Origin: an uncultured Haemophilus sp.
Lineage (GTDB): Bacteria; Pseudomonadota; Gammaproteobacteria; Enterobacterales; Pasteurellaceae
Assembly (NCBI GenBank): GCA_905205995.1
Contig: CAJLFU010000021.1
Location: forward strand, 1-35,890
DNA: 35,890 nt
Direction: 5' to 3'
In this document: in pieces, positions 25,260 to 33,869 of the stretch
How positions within the stretch are numbered: the stretch's first letter is position 1
How the letters are laid out: every line of letters begins with the position of its first letter
Made by a program: the position numbers and the translations under genes
Notes under the pieces: generated by a model
What the model saw: only the letters and a program-made list of their open reading frames with translations
Told to the model about the DNA's origin: nothing
Databases searched by the model: none

Positions 25260-25844
25260 ATGGCTAATATTCTCTTTTTAGATAATTTTGATTCATTCAC
25301 TTATAACTTAGTGGATCAATTCCGTGTGCTTGGGCATAACGTAAAAATTTATCGTAATGACACTAATTTAGAACAAGTGGTACAAGAAGCATTAAATACA
25401 CCGGATACGATTCTTGCGCTCTCACCGGGACCAGGTACTCCGGCAGAAGCAGGTATCTTGCTCCCGCTTATTGAACGTTTAAAAAATGATGTGCCAATTA
25501 TTGGTATTTGCTTAGGCCATCAAGCGCTTATTCAAGCATTTGGTGGAGAGGTTGTACATGCAGGCGAAGTATTACATGGTAAAGTATCGCGCATTCAACA
25601 TGATAACCAAGCCATGTTTAAAGATATTACCAACCCAATGCCTGTGGCGCGTTATCACTCTTTAATGGGTAAAAATCTGCCTGAAGAATTTATTGTCAAT
25701 GCCGATTACAATGGTATTGTGATGGCGATTCGTCATAAAACCCTGCCAATTTGTGCTTTCCAATTCCATCCGGAAAGTATTCTCACCGTGCAAGGTTCGA
25801 AATTATTACAACAATCTGTGGAATGGCTATTAAACAGAGATTAA
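25260..25844 (+). CDS. trpG: Anthranilate synthase component II (glutamine amidotransferase)
   Basis: Class I glutaminase that delivers ammonia to TrpE. It has 194 residues with nucleophile C84 in GICLGHQ and the catalytic His-Glu in FHPES. It is a stand-alone protein rather than the TrpG-TrpD fusion of E. coli. It lies between trpE and the tautomerase-like gene with short spacers. A dual role as PabA is possible but the operon position favours TrpG. Confidence 0.95.
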   Translation: MANILFLDNFDSFTYNLVDQFRVLGHNVKIYRNDTNLEQVVQEALNTPDTILALSPGPGTPAEAGILLPLIERLKNDVPIIGICLGHQALIQAFGGEVVHAGEVLHGKVSRIQHDNQAMFKDITNPMPVARYHSLMGKNLPEEFIVNADYNGIVMAIRHKTLPICAFQFHPESILTVQGSKLLQQSVEWLLNRD

Positions 25845-25853
25845 GGAAGAAAA

Positions 25854-26240
25854 ATGATTACCGTATATGGATTAAAAGAAGTGCTTGCACCTCGTCGTCA
25901 AGATATTGCTGAAGTAATTTATAACTGTTTAAACCTTGGTTTAGACATTCCTCGCGGAAAGCATGCGATTCGTTTTTTATGTTTAGATAAAGAAGATTTT
26001 CTTTATCCTATCGATCGTAACGATGATTACACCGTTATTGAAATTAACCTTATGCAAGGTCGTATGGAAGGTACGAAAAAACGTTTAATCAAAATGCTCT
26101 TCAGCGAACTCGAATACAAAATTGGGATTAAATCTCACAACGTTGAAATTACGATTAAAGAACAACCAGCGCATTGTTGGGGTTTCCGTGGTATGACTGG
26201 CGATGAAGCACGCGATTTAGATTACGATATTTACGTATAA
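25854..26240 (+). CDS. Tautomerase-family protein lacking the N-terminal proline
   Basis: A 128-residue protein resembling the tautomerase_2-type (4-oxalocrotonate tautomerase superfamily) proteins. Segments that fit are DFLYPIDRNDDYTVIEINLM, then GRMEGTKKRLIKMLFSEL, then VEITIKEQPAHCWGFRG. The superfamily normally uses Pro1 after removal of Met as general base, but here residue 2 is Ile and the start MITVYGLKEV is well placed behind GGAAGAA. The activity is therefore uncertain. It sits 9 bases after trpG and 11 bases before trpD, firmly inside the trp operon. From memory a similar small gene is in the same place in H. influenzae. Confidence 0.75.
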   Translation: MITVYGLKEVLAPRRQDIAEVIYNCLNLGLDIPRGKHAIRFLCLDKEDFLYPIDRNDDYTVIEINLMQGRMEGTKKRLIKMLFSELEYKIGIKSHNVEITIKEQPAHCWGFRGMTGDEARDLDYDIYV

Positions 26241-26251
26241 GGGACGAGATT

Positions 26252-27253
26252 ATGCAAACGGCTCAATTATTAGAACAACTTTACAGCGGAAAAACACTTA
26301 ATAAAGAAGAAAGTGCGGTCATTTTTAATGCCATTATGCAAGGCGAACTGAATAACGAACAAATTGCAGCCATGCTGATTGCGTTAAAAGTACGTGGCGC
26401 CACTATCGATGAATTAAGTGGTGCGGTATCGGCATCCTTGCAAAATGCCAAATCATTCCCTCGTCCTGACTACCCTTTTGCGGATATTGTAGGTACTGGC
26501 GGTGATGGTCAAAACACGATTAATATTTCTACTGCTAGCGCCATTGTTGCGGCCTCTATGGGTGCAAAAGTAGCCAAACACGGTAACCGTAGTGTATCGA
26601 GTAAATCAGGTGCCAGTGATGTATTAACCGCACTCGGTGTGAATGTCAACGTTACACCAGAGCAAGCTCGTCAAGCGCTTGACGATATTGGCGTATGTTT
26701 CTTATTTGCTCAACAATATCACAGTGGGTTTAAGCATGTAGCCCCTGTTCGTGCTGCATTAAAAACGCGTACGCTTTTTAATATTTTAGGTCCATTAATC
26801 AATCCAGCTCGTCCAACTTATCATTTGCTTGGTGTATATGCCCCTGAATTAGTGAAAACCTATGCTGAAACCGCTATCGCATTAGGCCATCAACATACTT
26901 TTGTGGTTCATGGTGCTGGTCTTGATGAAGTCGCCGTACACGGTGAAACGCAAGTGGCAGAAATTAAAAATGGTAAAATTGACTACTTCACCTTAACACC
27001 GGAAGATTTTGGTTTACAAACACAATCTTTAGAAAGTTTACGTGGTGGCGAACCACAAGAAAATGCCCAATATCTGACCGCACTTTTACAAGGTAAAGGA
27101 AAAGCGGAACATGCTAATGCGGTAGCGGTGAATGTGGCATTATTGCTGAAATTATTTGGTCATGATGACTTAAAACAAAATGTTCAAAATGTGTTGGCTC
27201 ACCTTGCATCAGGCAAAGCGTTTGATACATTACAACATTTGACAAAATATTAA
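26252..27253 (+). CDS. trpD: Anthranilate phosphoribosyltransferase
   Basis: Transfers phosphoribose from PRPP to anthranilate. It has 333 residues. The PRPP-binding glycine loop GTGGDG is at 81-86, followed by NTINISTASAIVAA, KHGNRSVSSKSGASDVL and the metal-site HGAGLDEVAVHG segment. It is stand-alone, not fused to TrpG. Two exact uptake signals lie inside it (26311-26319 and 27077-27085). Confidence 0.97.
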   Translation: MQTAQLLEQLYSGKTLNKEESAVIFNAIMQGELNNEQIAAMLIALKVRGATIDELSGAVSASLQNAKSFPRPDYPFADIVGTGGDGQNTINISTASAIVAASMGAKVAKHGNRSVSSKSGASDVLTALGVNVNVTPEQARQALDDIGVCFLFAQQYHSGFKHVAPVRAALKTRTLFNILGPLINPARPTYHLLGVYAPELVKTYAETAIALGHQHTFVVHGAGLDEVAVHGETQVAEIKNGKIDYFTLTPEDFGLQTQSLESLRGGEPQENAQYLTALLQGKGKAEHANAVAVNVALLLKLFGHDDLKQNVQNVLAHLASGKAFDTLQHLTKY

Positions 27254-27299
27254 GATAAAGGCCAATTTGATACGCCGCAATAAAATAAGAAGAAAATTT

Positions 27300-28736
27300 A
27301 TGATCACGCAAGATTTCACCAAACCAATTGACTCTGCTACGGTGCTACAAAAAATCGTCTTAGACAAAGCGCAATGGGTTAAAGCAAAGGAAGCTGAATT
27401 TCCGCTTTCACAATTTAAGGAAAACATTCAAAAATCTGACCGCTCTTTTTATGATGCGTTGACTAAAGGCACCCATCAAAAGCCCGCTTATATTTTGGAA
27501 TGTAAGAAAGCTTCACCTTCTAAAGGATTAATTCGTGGTGAATTTAATTTAGATGAAATCGCCAATGTGTATAAACATTATGCGTCAGCTGTTTCTGTGC
27601 TAACAGATGAGAAATACTTTCAAGGTAAATTTGAATATTTGCCACAAGTACGTGACGTTGTCTCACAACCTGTATTGTGCAAGGATTTTATGATTAGCGA
27701 ATATCAGGTGTATCTTGCGCGCTACTATCAAGCTGATGCCATTTTATTGATGCTTTCAGTGGTGAATGATGAAACCTATCGTGTATTAGCTGATCTGGCA
27801 CATTCTCTCGGCATGGGGGTATTGACAGAAACCAGTAATGAAGAAGAATTTGAGCGTGCCCTTGCATTAGGTGCAAAAATTATCGGTGTTAACAATCGTA
27901 ATCTTCACGATCTCACCGTTGATTTAAACCGCGTAGTAGAACTTACACAAAAATATGCCGATCGCATTCCTGCTGATGCGCGTATTATCAGCGAATCAGG
28001 GATTTATAATCACAGCCAAATTCGTGATTTACAAAAAGTGGCACATGGCTTTTTAATCGGCAGTAGCCTAATGGGCAGCGCAGATTTAAATAATGCTGTG
28101 CGTGAAGTGATTTTTGGCGAAAATAAAGTATGCGGTTTAACTCGCACGCAAGATGTCAAAGAGGTTTACGCAAACGGAGCATTATACGGTGGCTTAATTT
28201 TCGTCGAACATTCAAAACGCTGTGTGAGCCTACGTCAAGCCCAAGAATTAGTGACAGCATCACCACTTCGTTTTGTGGGCGTGTTCCAAAATCAAGAAAT
28301 TGATTTTATTGTAAAAATCGCTAAACAATTACAGCTTTATGCCGTTCAGCTACACGGTTCAGAAACCGCTGAATTTATTACTGCACTTCGTCACCAACTG
28401 CCTGAGGAAACTCAAATTTGGAAAGCCATTTCGGTGAGTACTGAGGCACAAAGTGCGGTTGATTTTACGGATGATTTAAATATTGCACGCTATATTTTCG
28501 ATAGCCAATCCGCTAATCAACAAGGTGGCACAGGAAAAACCTTTAATTGGTCAGTCATTCCTGAAAACTTAAAACACAAAATTATTTTGGCTGGTGGCAT
28601 TTCACCCGACAATATTGAACAAGCCATTAAGCAAGGTTGCCTAGGGGTTGATCTCAATTCTGGTGTAGAAGCTGCCGCTGGCGTGAAAGATAGCGAAAAA
28701 GTGCGGTTAGTTTTTAATAAAATTTTATCAAATTAA
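27300..28736 (+). CDS. trpC: Indole-3-glycerol phosphate synthase / phosphoribosylanthranilate isomerase fusion
   Basis: A bifunctional enzyme carrying out two consecutive steps: the isomerase (TrpF, C-terminal) makes CdRP and the synthase (TrpC, N-terminal) closes the indole ring. I chose the ATG at 27300 (478 residues); an 11-codon upstream extension is basic and unlike the family. The N-terminal domain has ILECKKASPSKG, LCKDFMISEYQVY and IISESGIY. The C-terminal domain from about residue 275 has VCGLTRTQDV, YGGLIFVEHSKRCV, the YAVQLHG segment and LAGGISPDN. The fusion is as in E. coli. Confidence 0.97.
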   Translation: MITQDFTKPIDSATVLQKIVLDKAQWVKAKEAEFPLSQFKENIQKSDRSFYDALTKGTHQKPAYILECKKASPSKGLIRGEFNLDEIANVYKHYASAVSVLTDEKYFQGKFEYLPQVRDVVSQPVLCKDFMISEYQVYLARYYQADAILLMLSVVNDETYRVLADLAHSLGMGVLTETSNEEEFERALALGAKIIGVNNRNLHDLTVDLNRVVELTQKYADRIPADARIISESGIYNHSQIRDLQKVAHGFLIGSSLMGSADLNNAVREVIFGENKVCGLTRTQDVKEVYANGALYGGLIFVEHSKRCVSLRQAQELVTASPLRFVGVFQNQEIDFIVKIAKQLQLYAVQLHGSETAEFITALRHQLPEETQIWKAISVSTEAQSAVDFTDDLNIARYIFDSQSANQQGGTGKTFNWSVIPENLKHKIILAGGISPDNIEQAIKQGCLGVDLNSGVEAAAGVKDSEKVRLVFNKILSN

Positions 28737-28759
28737 TCTGATTACTAAAGGAAAACATT

Positions 28760-29518
28760 ATGCAAAGAACAGCGTTAGTAACCGGCGCAACTGCCGGATT
28801 TGGTGCGGCAATTTGTCGCACACTTATTGAAAATGGCTATCGTGTAATTGGCACGGGGCGTCGCGTAGCTCGTTTAGAACAATTACAGCAAGAATTAGGT
28901 GAAAACTTCCACTTTCTTGCCTTTGATATTTCAGATCGCCAAGCAACAGAAGAGGCTTTCCATTCCCTTCCCGCTAATTGGCAATCTATTGATTTATTGG
29001 TGAATAATGCAGGATTAGCATTAGGCTTAGAAAGTGCAGATAAAGCGAATCTAGACGATTGGATGCAAATGATTGATACCAATATTAAAGGTCTCGTCAC
29101 CATCACTCGTCTTGTGTTACCACAAATGGTTGAACGCAATTCAGGCCATATTATTAATTTAGGCTCAATTGCGGGGACTTATCCTTATCCAGGTGGCAAT
29201 ATATACGGTGCCACTAAAGCGTTTATCAAACAATTTAGTTTAAATCTTCGAGCCGATCTTGCTGGAACACAAATTCGCATTTCCAATATTGAACCCGGTC
29301 TTTGTGGTGGAACTGAATTCTCTAATGTTCGCTTTAAAGGTGATGATGCCCGAGCAGAAAAACTCTATGAAAATGTAGAATATGTCAGCCCACAAGATAT
29401 TGCTAATATTGTGTTATGGCTCAATCAACAACCTGAACATGTCAATATTAATCGCATTGAAGTGATGCCTACTGCACAAACCTTTGCACCACTTAATGTC
29501 GCAAGAATTCAAAAATAA
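28760..29518 (+). CDS. ydfG: SDR oxidoreductase, YdfG type
   Basis: Short-chain dehydrogenase close to E. coli YdfG, an NADP-dependent 3-hydroxy acid (serine, allo-threonine) dehydrogenase. It has 252 residues (E. coli 248). The cofactor loop TGATAGFG is at 8-15, followed by the NNAG motif and catalytic Y149-x3-K153 in YGATK. The segment EPGLCGGTEFSNVRF is typical of this subgroup. It lies inside the trp operon between trpC and trpB with 23- and 12-base spacers. No role in tryptophan synthesis is known to me; the substrate assignment is by family. Confidence 0.9.
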   Translation: MQRTALVTGATAGFGAAICRTLIENGYRVIGTGRRVARLEQLQQELGENFHFLAFDISDRQATEEAFHSLPANWQSIDLLVNNAGLALGLESADKANLDDWMQMIDTNIKGLVTITRLVLPQMVERNSGHIINLGSIAGTYPYPGGNIYGATKAFIKQFSLNLRADLAGTQIRISNIEPGLCGGTEFSNVRFKGDDARAEKLYENVEYVSPQDIANIVLWLNQQPEHVNINRIEVMPTAQTFAPLNVARIQK

Positions 29519-29530
29519 CAAGGAAATATT

Positions 29531-30727
29531 ATGTCAGAAACCCTTTTAAATCCTTATTTCGGTGAATTTGGCGGAATGTATGTACCGGAAATTCTCATAC
29601 CGGTACTACAACAGCTAGAAAAAGCCTTTGTTGAAGCAAAAGACGATCCTGAATTCCAACGTGAATTTCAAGATTTACTTAAAAATTATGCGGGCAGACC
29701 AACCGCACTTACCCTTTGCCATAATTTAACCAAAGGAACAAAAGCAAAAATTTATTTGAAACGTGAAGATTTACTTCACGGTGGTGCCCATAAAACCAAC
29801 CAAGTATTAGGTCAAATTTTATTAGCAAAACGCATGGGGAAAACGCGTATTATCGCCGAAACCGGTGCGGGCCAACATGGCGTGGCAACAGCCCTTGCTT
29901 GTGCAATGTTAGATATGCCTTGCCGTGTTTATATGGGCGCAAAAGACGTAGAACGTCAATCACCAAACGTATTCCGTATGCGTTTGATGGGTGCAGAAGT
30001 GATTCCTGTACAAAAAGGTTCTTGCTCGTTGAAAGATGCATGCTGTGAAGCCATGCGTGATTGGTCAGCCAACTATGAAAACACCCATTATTTATTAGGT
30101 ACAGCAGCAGGCCCTCATCCATTCCCTACCATTGTACGTGAATTCCAAAAAATGATTGGTGAAGAAACCAAACGTCAAATCTTAGAAAAAGAAGGGCGCT
30201 TACCCGATGCAGTCATTGCTGCAGTTGGTGGTGGTTCGAATGCGATTGGTATGTTTGCCGATTTTATTGATGAAAAAGGTGTACGTTTAATTGGTATAGA
30301 ACCTGCAGGTCACGGCATTGAAAGTGGTGAACATGGTGCGCCATTAGGCCATGCAAAAGTGGGTATTTATTTCGGTATGAAATCACCTTTAATGCAAACG
30401 GAAGATGGTCAAGTAGAAGAATCCTACTCTATTTCTGCTGGATTAGACTTCCCTTCTGTAGGGCCTCAACATGCTTACTTACAAAGCATTGGTCGTGCAG
30501 AATACCCAAGTATTACAGATGATGAAGCATTAAACGCTTTCCAAGCGTTAGCAAAACATGAAGGGATTATTCCTGCATTGGAAAGCTCCCACGCATTAGC
30601 GCATGCGTTAAAAATGATTCATCAAGAGCCGAATAAAGAACAAATTTTAGTGGTGAATCTCTCTGGTCGTGGTGATAAAGATATTTTCACCGTTGATAAA
30701 GTTTTAAAAGAAAAAGGAATGCAATAA
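29531..30727 (+). CDS. trpB: Tryptophan synthase beta subunit
   Basis: PLP enzyme that joins indole and serine to tryptophan, in an alpha2beta2 complex with TrpA. It has 398 residues. The PLP lysine is K88 (counting Met) in HGGAHKTNQ, and the phosphate-binding loop GGGSNAIG and the E-T-G-A-G-Q-H-G segment are intact. Its stop codon overlaps the trpA start by one base (TAATG), indicating coupled translation. Confidence 0.99.
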   Translation: MSETLLNPYFGEFGGMYVPEILIPVLQQLEKAFVEAKDDPEFQREFQDLLKNYAGRPTALTLCHNLTKGTKAKIYLKREDLLHGGAHKTNQVLGQILLAKRMGKTRIIAETGAGQHGVATALACAMLDMPCRVYMGAKDVERQSPNVFRMRLMGAEVIPVQKGSCSLKDACCEAMRDWSANYENTHYLLGTAAGPHPFPTIVREFQKMIGEETKRQILEKEGRLPDAVIAAVGGGSNAIGMFADFIDEKGVRLIGIEPAGHGIESGEHGAPLGHAKVGIYFGMKSPLMQTEDGQVEESYSISAGLDFPSVGPQHAYLQSIGRAEYPSITDDEALNAFQALAKHEGIIPALESSHALAHALKMIHQEPNKEQILVVNLSGRGDKDIFTVDKVLKEKGMQ

Positions 30728-31533
30728 TGAGCCGTTTTGAAACTAAATTTGCAGAACTTGCAGCGAAAAAAGAAGGGGCTTTTGTACCTTTCGTGACATT
30801 ATGCGATCCAACATTTGATCGCTCTTTTGAGATTATTTGCACGTTAGTCGAAAATGGTGCAGATGCTTTGGAATTAGGCTTCCCATTTTCGGATCCACTA
30901 TTAGACGGTCCCGTTATCCAGGCAGCTAATAACCGTGCGCTCAATGCGGGTCATAGCACTGAAGACAGCTTTAAACTACTCGCTAAAGTGCGGTCAAAAT
31001 ATCCAGAAATTCCGATTAGCTTACTCCTTTGTGCGAATTTAATTTTTGCGAAAGGCTTAGATAATTTCTATCAACGTTGCGCAGAAGTCGGCGTGGATGC
31101 AGTTTTAGTGGCCGATATTCCACTATTGGCAAAAAAAGACTATGTGCAAGCTGCTAAAAAGCATGGCATTCAACCTGTCTTTATTTGCCCACCAAATGCT
31201 GATGCCAAAACGGTACAAGGCGTTGCTGAAAATAGCGAAGGTTATACCTATTTAGTTTCTCGTGCAGGTGTAACAAGTGCGGAAAACCAAGCTCACGCTG
31301 CGAACTTAGATACACTCGTAGAACAACTTAAAGCCCATAAGGCTCCACCAATTCTACAAGGTTTTGGTATTGCTCAACCAGCTCAAGTGAAAGAAGCCCT
31401 TCAACTGGGTGCAACAGGCGCAATTTCAGGCTCTGCAACGGTAAAAATCATTGAACGAAACTTAGATAATCAGGCTCAATGCTTATCTGAACTTGCCGAA
31501 TTTGTTCGCAATATGAAAACGGCAACAAAATAA
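30727..31533 (+). CDS. trpA: Tryptophan synthase alpha subunit
   Basis: Cleaves indole-3-glycerol phosphate to indole, which is channelled to TrpB. It has 268 residues, as in E. coli. The catalytic residues E49 and D60 are present in LELGFPFSDPLLDGP. Phosphate-binding segments near FGIAQPAQV and GAISGSATVK are intact. Last biosynthetic gene of the operon. Confidence 0.99.
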   Translation: MSRFETKFAELAAKKEGAFVPFVTLCDPTFDRSFEIICTLVENGADALELGFPFSDPLLDGPVIQAANNRALNAGHSTEDSFKLLAKVRSKYPEIPISLLLCANLIFAKGLDNFYQRCAEVGVDAVLVADIPLLAKKDYVQAAKKHGIQPVFICPPNADAKTVQGVAENSEGYTYLVSRAGVTSAENQAHAANLDTLVEQLKAHKAPPILQGFGIAQPAQVKEALQLGATGAISGSATVKIIERNLDNQAQCLSELAEFVRNMKTATK

Positions 31534-31572
31534 TTAATAAAAATTTTTTATTACAGCTTAAGGAACCAAAAA

Positions 31573-32508
31573 ATGTCTTTTCTAGTGCCTTTTCTGAGAA
31601 AACAATTCGCTTTCTGGCGTATTTTTCTTTACTTTCTAGCTTTTACTGCACTTTATGCTAGATTAGTAGCTCAATTCATCTTCTCAAACTTCTCTCTCCC
31701 TACAGGGGTAGGCGTCTTAAGTAATGCAGTTTTATTTGCCTATACTATTTATTTTGTTGGAGGAATATTTTTTTTAATTTACTTTATGCTGATTTGGGGA
31801 ATATCCACCGGATTTATTCTCGGATTATGTCAATTTAGGAGAAGCGTTAAAGGCATTCTTAGTGCCACCTTCATCGGAACACTCACCGCTGGAATTTCTT
31901 TTTATATCATAGCAAGCCATGCTAAAGATGTTAACGATGTTAACGATGCTTACCTTTACCTCTGCCTTTTCCACGGTGTATTAGCTGCAATTTTTGGTCT
32001 AATTGCTTTTCCAAATAAAGCGGGAATTCTCTTAGAATCCCAAATCATGCATAAAATACTGCCTAAGGCTGTTTCAACGGGAGTAAATCTAACTAACCAA
32101 GTCATAGAGAAAAAAGGCTTTGCCTCTTACCGTTGGTTAATTCCTCTTGTATTTACTTTGCTTGGTACTATTATTTTTGGAATCACATCCATATTATTAA
32201 CGCAAGTGACAGATCTAGCTAGCATCGTAACATTAATGCTTTTAATGATGATTATTGCTGCATTGCCGATGTTATTCACTGGTCTTACCGTCATGTTTGC
32301 ACGATTCCACAAGAATTTTCGCCATCTTGCCTTTAGCGTTCTGATTGGTGTGTTATATTACAGTTTGGTTGCTTATTTATTTAATGATAGTAATATTGAA
32401 GACTTCAGATTGTTTGCAATACAAAACTACATAGCCTTAATCATTGCCATTGTTTTATCCGCATTGATTTCATTTAAAAAAATTACACCAATTAACAAAA
32501 TCCAATAA
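31573..32508 (+). CDS. Polytopic inner-membrane protein of unknown function
   Basis: A 311-residue hydrophobic protein with about nine predicted membrane segments (roughly 14-36, 45-65, 66-86, 93-112, 124-146, 188-211, 214-238, 248-268 and 280-300). I do not recognise a family. The loop between the fourth and fifth segments has a short tandem repeat (KDVNDVND, two GATGTTAAC units in the DNA). AAGGAA precedes the ATG. It lies 39 bases after trpA with only an A/T hairpin between, so it may be co-transcribed with the trp operon. A link to tryptophan transport would be speculation. Confidence 0.85.
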   Translation: MSFLVPFLRKQFAFWRIFLYFLAFTALYARLVAQFIFSNFSLPTGVGVLSNAVLFAYTIYFVGGIFFLIYFMLIWGISTGFILGLCQFRRSVKGILSATFIGTLTAGISFYIIASHAKDVNDVNDAYLYLCLFHGVLAAIFGLIAFPNKAGILLESQIMHKILPKAVSTGVNLTNQVIEKKGFASYRWLIPLVFTLLGTIIFGITSILLTQVTDLASIVTLMLLMMIIAALPMLFTGLTVMFARFHKNFRHLAFSVLIGVLYYSLVAYLFNDSNIEDFRLFAIQNYIALIIAIVLSALISFKKITPINKIQ

Positions 32509-32512
32509 ACAA

Positions 32513-32545
32513 AAAAGTGCGGTTAATTTTAACCGCACTTTTGTT
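32513..32545. terminator. Bidirectional uptake-signal terminator
   Basis: AAAAGTGCGGTT and AACCGCACTTTT form a perfect 12-base-pair stem around a six-base loop, with T-rich tracts on both strands. It ends the trp operon side and the convergent rplM-rpsI-sspAB side. Two exact uptake signals (32515-32523 and 32532-32540) make up the stem. Confidence 0.93.
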
Positions 32546-32554
32546 TTTCTTTTA

Positions 32555-33001
32555 TTAATCCACAATTCGCAAATGAGATGCTGATTTCTGTGGTTTCTTT
32601 TCAGCTTTAGGCTTATCTACCGCTTCTGCAAAGCTTAATGGCTGTTCGGATGTTGGCTCACGATTGAGCTCATCGTAAATGTCTTCTGGCTCAAACATCA
32701 CGCCATCACCATTTTCACGCGCATAAATAGCTAAAGCGGCGCCCATCGGAATATATAACTCACGAGCCACACCTTTGAAACGTGCATTAAACTGAATAAA
32801 ATCATTGGTTAATTGCAAATTCCCAGTCGCCCCAGCAGAAAGATTTAAAACGATTTGCCCATCTTTCACGTATTCCACAGGCACATTGGTACCATAATAA
32901 TTAGCATCCACCACTAAATATGGGGTGAAATCGTTATCCACTAGCCAATCATAATAGGCTCTTAGTAAATAAGGGCGTTTTGGAGAAGGTGTGTGGGTCA
33001 T
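32555..33001 (-). CDS. sspB: ClpXP adaptor protein SspB
   Basis: Delivers ssrA-tagged proteins to ClpXP. It has 148 residues. The folded N-terminal domain starts RPYLLRAYYDWLVDNDFTPY and includes the VLNLSAGATGNL and FNARFKGVARELYIP segments. A flexible acidic and Pro/Lys-rich linker leads to the C-terminal tail SHLRIVD, the ClpX-binding motif. Its start overlaps the sspA stop by one base. Confidence 0.97.
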   Translation of the reverse strand: MTHTPSPKRPYLLRAYYDWLVDNDFTPYLVVDANYYGTNVPVEYVKDGQIVLNLSAGATGNLQLTNDFIQFNARFKGVARELYIPMGAALAIYARENGDGVMFEPEDIYDELNREPTSEQPLSFAEAVDKPKAEKKPQKSASHLRIVD

Positions 33002-33639
33002 TATTTATCATCCATTAAATTTTTAGGTGCTGCTTCACCTACTGATTGTAAGAATGAATCACGGCTAAATACACGATCCATATAGCCTTTGATTGCTTTG
33101 CTTCCTGTGCCACTGAATTCCACGCCCATATTACGTAGTTTCCATAATAATGGTGCAACGTAGCAATCGACTAAGCCAAACTCTTCACTCATAAAATAAG
33201 GGGTTTGTTGAAAGATAACCGATACCGCTAACAACTCTTCTTTTAACTGTTTTAACGCTTCTTCACGTTCAACTTCCGTGCCTTTTTCAGCAATTTCTAA
33301 TGTTGGGTACCAATCTTGTTCTATACGTAACATTAAAAGACGGCTTTTCGCGCGAGAAACAGGATAAACTGGCATAAGTGGAGGATGTGGAAAACGCTCA
33401 TCAAGATATTCCATAATGATGCGTGAGCTGAATAACACTAAATCGCGATCCACCAAGGTTGGTAATGTGCCATAAGGATTTAATTCCATTAAATCTTCTG
33501 ATAATGCTTGCAGATCAACTTCTTCGTTTTCGTAAGCAACACCTTTTTCAGCTAAAACAATTTTTACCTGATGGCAGTAAATGTCATTTTTATTTGAAAA
33601 AAGAGTCATTACTGAACGTTTACTTGATGCATTGGACAT
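33001..33639 (-). CDS. sspA: Stringent starvation protein A
   Basis: Glutathione S-transferase-fold protein that binds RNA polymerase and is linked to stationary-phase and acid tolerance. It has 212 residues (E. coli 212). The thioredoxin-like N-terminal domain includes MTLFSNKNDIYCHQVKIVL, then NPYGTLPTLVDRDLVLFSS, and the C-terminal helical domain follows. GGAGGA precedes the ATG. It forms sspA-sspB downstream of rplM-rpsI, as in E. coli. Confidence 0.97.
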   Translation of the reverse strand: MSNASSKRSVMTLFSNKNDIYCHQVKIVLAEKGVAYENEEVDLQALSEDLMELNPYGTLPTLVDRDLVLFSSRIIMEYLDERFPHPPLMPVYPVSRAKSRLLMLRIEQDWYPTLEIAEKGTEVEREEALKQLKEELLAVSVIFQQTPYFMSEEFGLVDCYVAPLLWKLRNMGVEFSGTGSKAIKGYMDRVFSRDSFLQSVGEAAPKNLMDDK

Positions 33640-33742
33640 TTATTCCTCCGAAGATCCAAACTAACTTATATACTTCTACTGAAAATGGGCGATTATTTTA
33701 ACATAACCGGCAGGTGAATTGCTAATAATTTCTTATTTTTAC

Positions 33743-33771
33743 TTTAAAATCAATTAATTACAAACAGTCAA
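33743..33771 (-). promoter_or_regulatory. Candidate sspA promoter
   Basis: Minus-strand TTGACT (33766-33771) and TTTAAA (33743-33748) are 17 bases apart, downstream of the rpsI terminator. They would let sspAB be expressed independently of the ribosomal genes. Confidence 0.5.
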
Positions 33772-33821
33772 TGAAAAATCAAAGAACGGTAATTTTTAAT
33801 TAATTTGTTTTTTACAGACAT

Positions 33822-33849
33822 AAAAAAAGCAGAGATTGCTCTCTGCTTT
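33822..33849 (-). terminator. rpsI terminator
   Basis: On the minus strand AAAGCAGAG and CTCTGCTTT pair around a six-base loop, followed by a T run, 21 bases after the rpsI stop. Confidence 0.88.
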
Positions 33850-33869
33850 CTTGAAACGATAATAAAAAA

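Larger units (their letters stand above)
3255..32540. repeat. Haemophilus-type DNA uptake signal sequences (27 exact cores)
   Basis: Exact AAGTGCGGT or ACCGCACTT cores start at 3255, 4410, 4443, 5744, 5761, 9382, 10072, 12255, 12411, 12755, 13722, 13964, 15217, 16983, 19352, 20132, 22716, 22876, 23975, 26311, 27077, 28451, 28699, 29702, 30986, 32515 and 32532, found by eye. Inverted pairs act as terminators at 4410/4443, 5744/5761 and 32515/32532; near-exact partners complete those at 3255, 12411 and 22716. They are dispersed elements, not a continuous repeat. They mark DNA that competent Haemophilus cells preferentially take up. None was seen in the adhesin gene or the ribosomal protein genes. 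Confidence 0.9.

Noticed and set aside
31539..31556. A/T hairpin between trpA and the membrane protein gene considered as a terminator
   Set aside because: It consists only of A/T pairs, so it is unlikely to stop transcription by itself.
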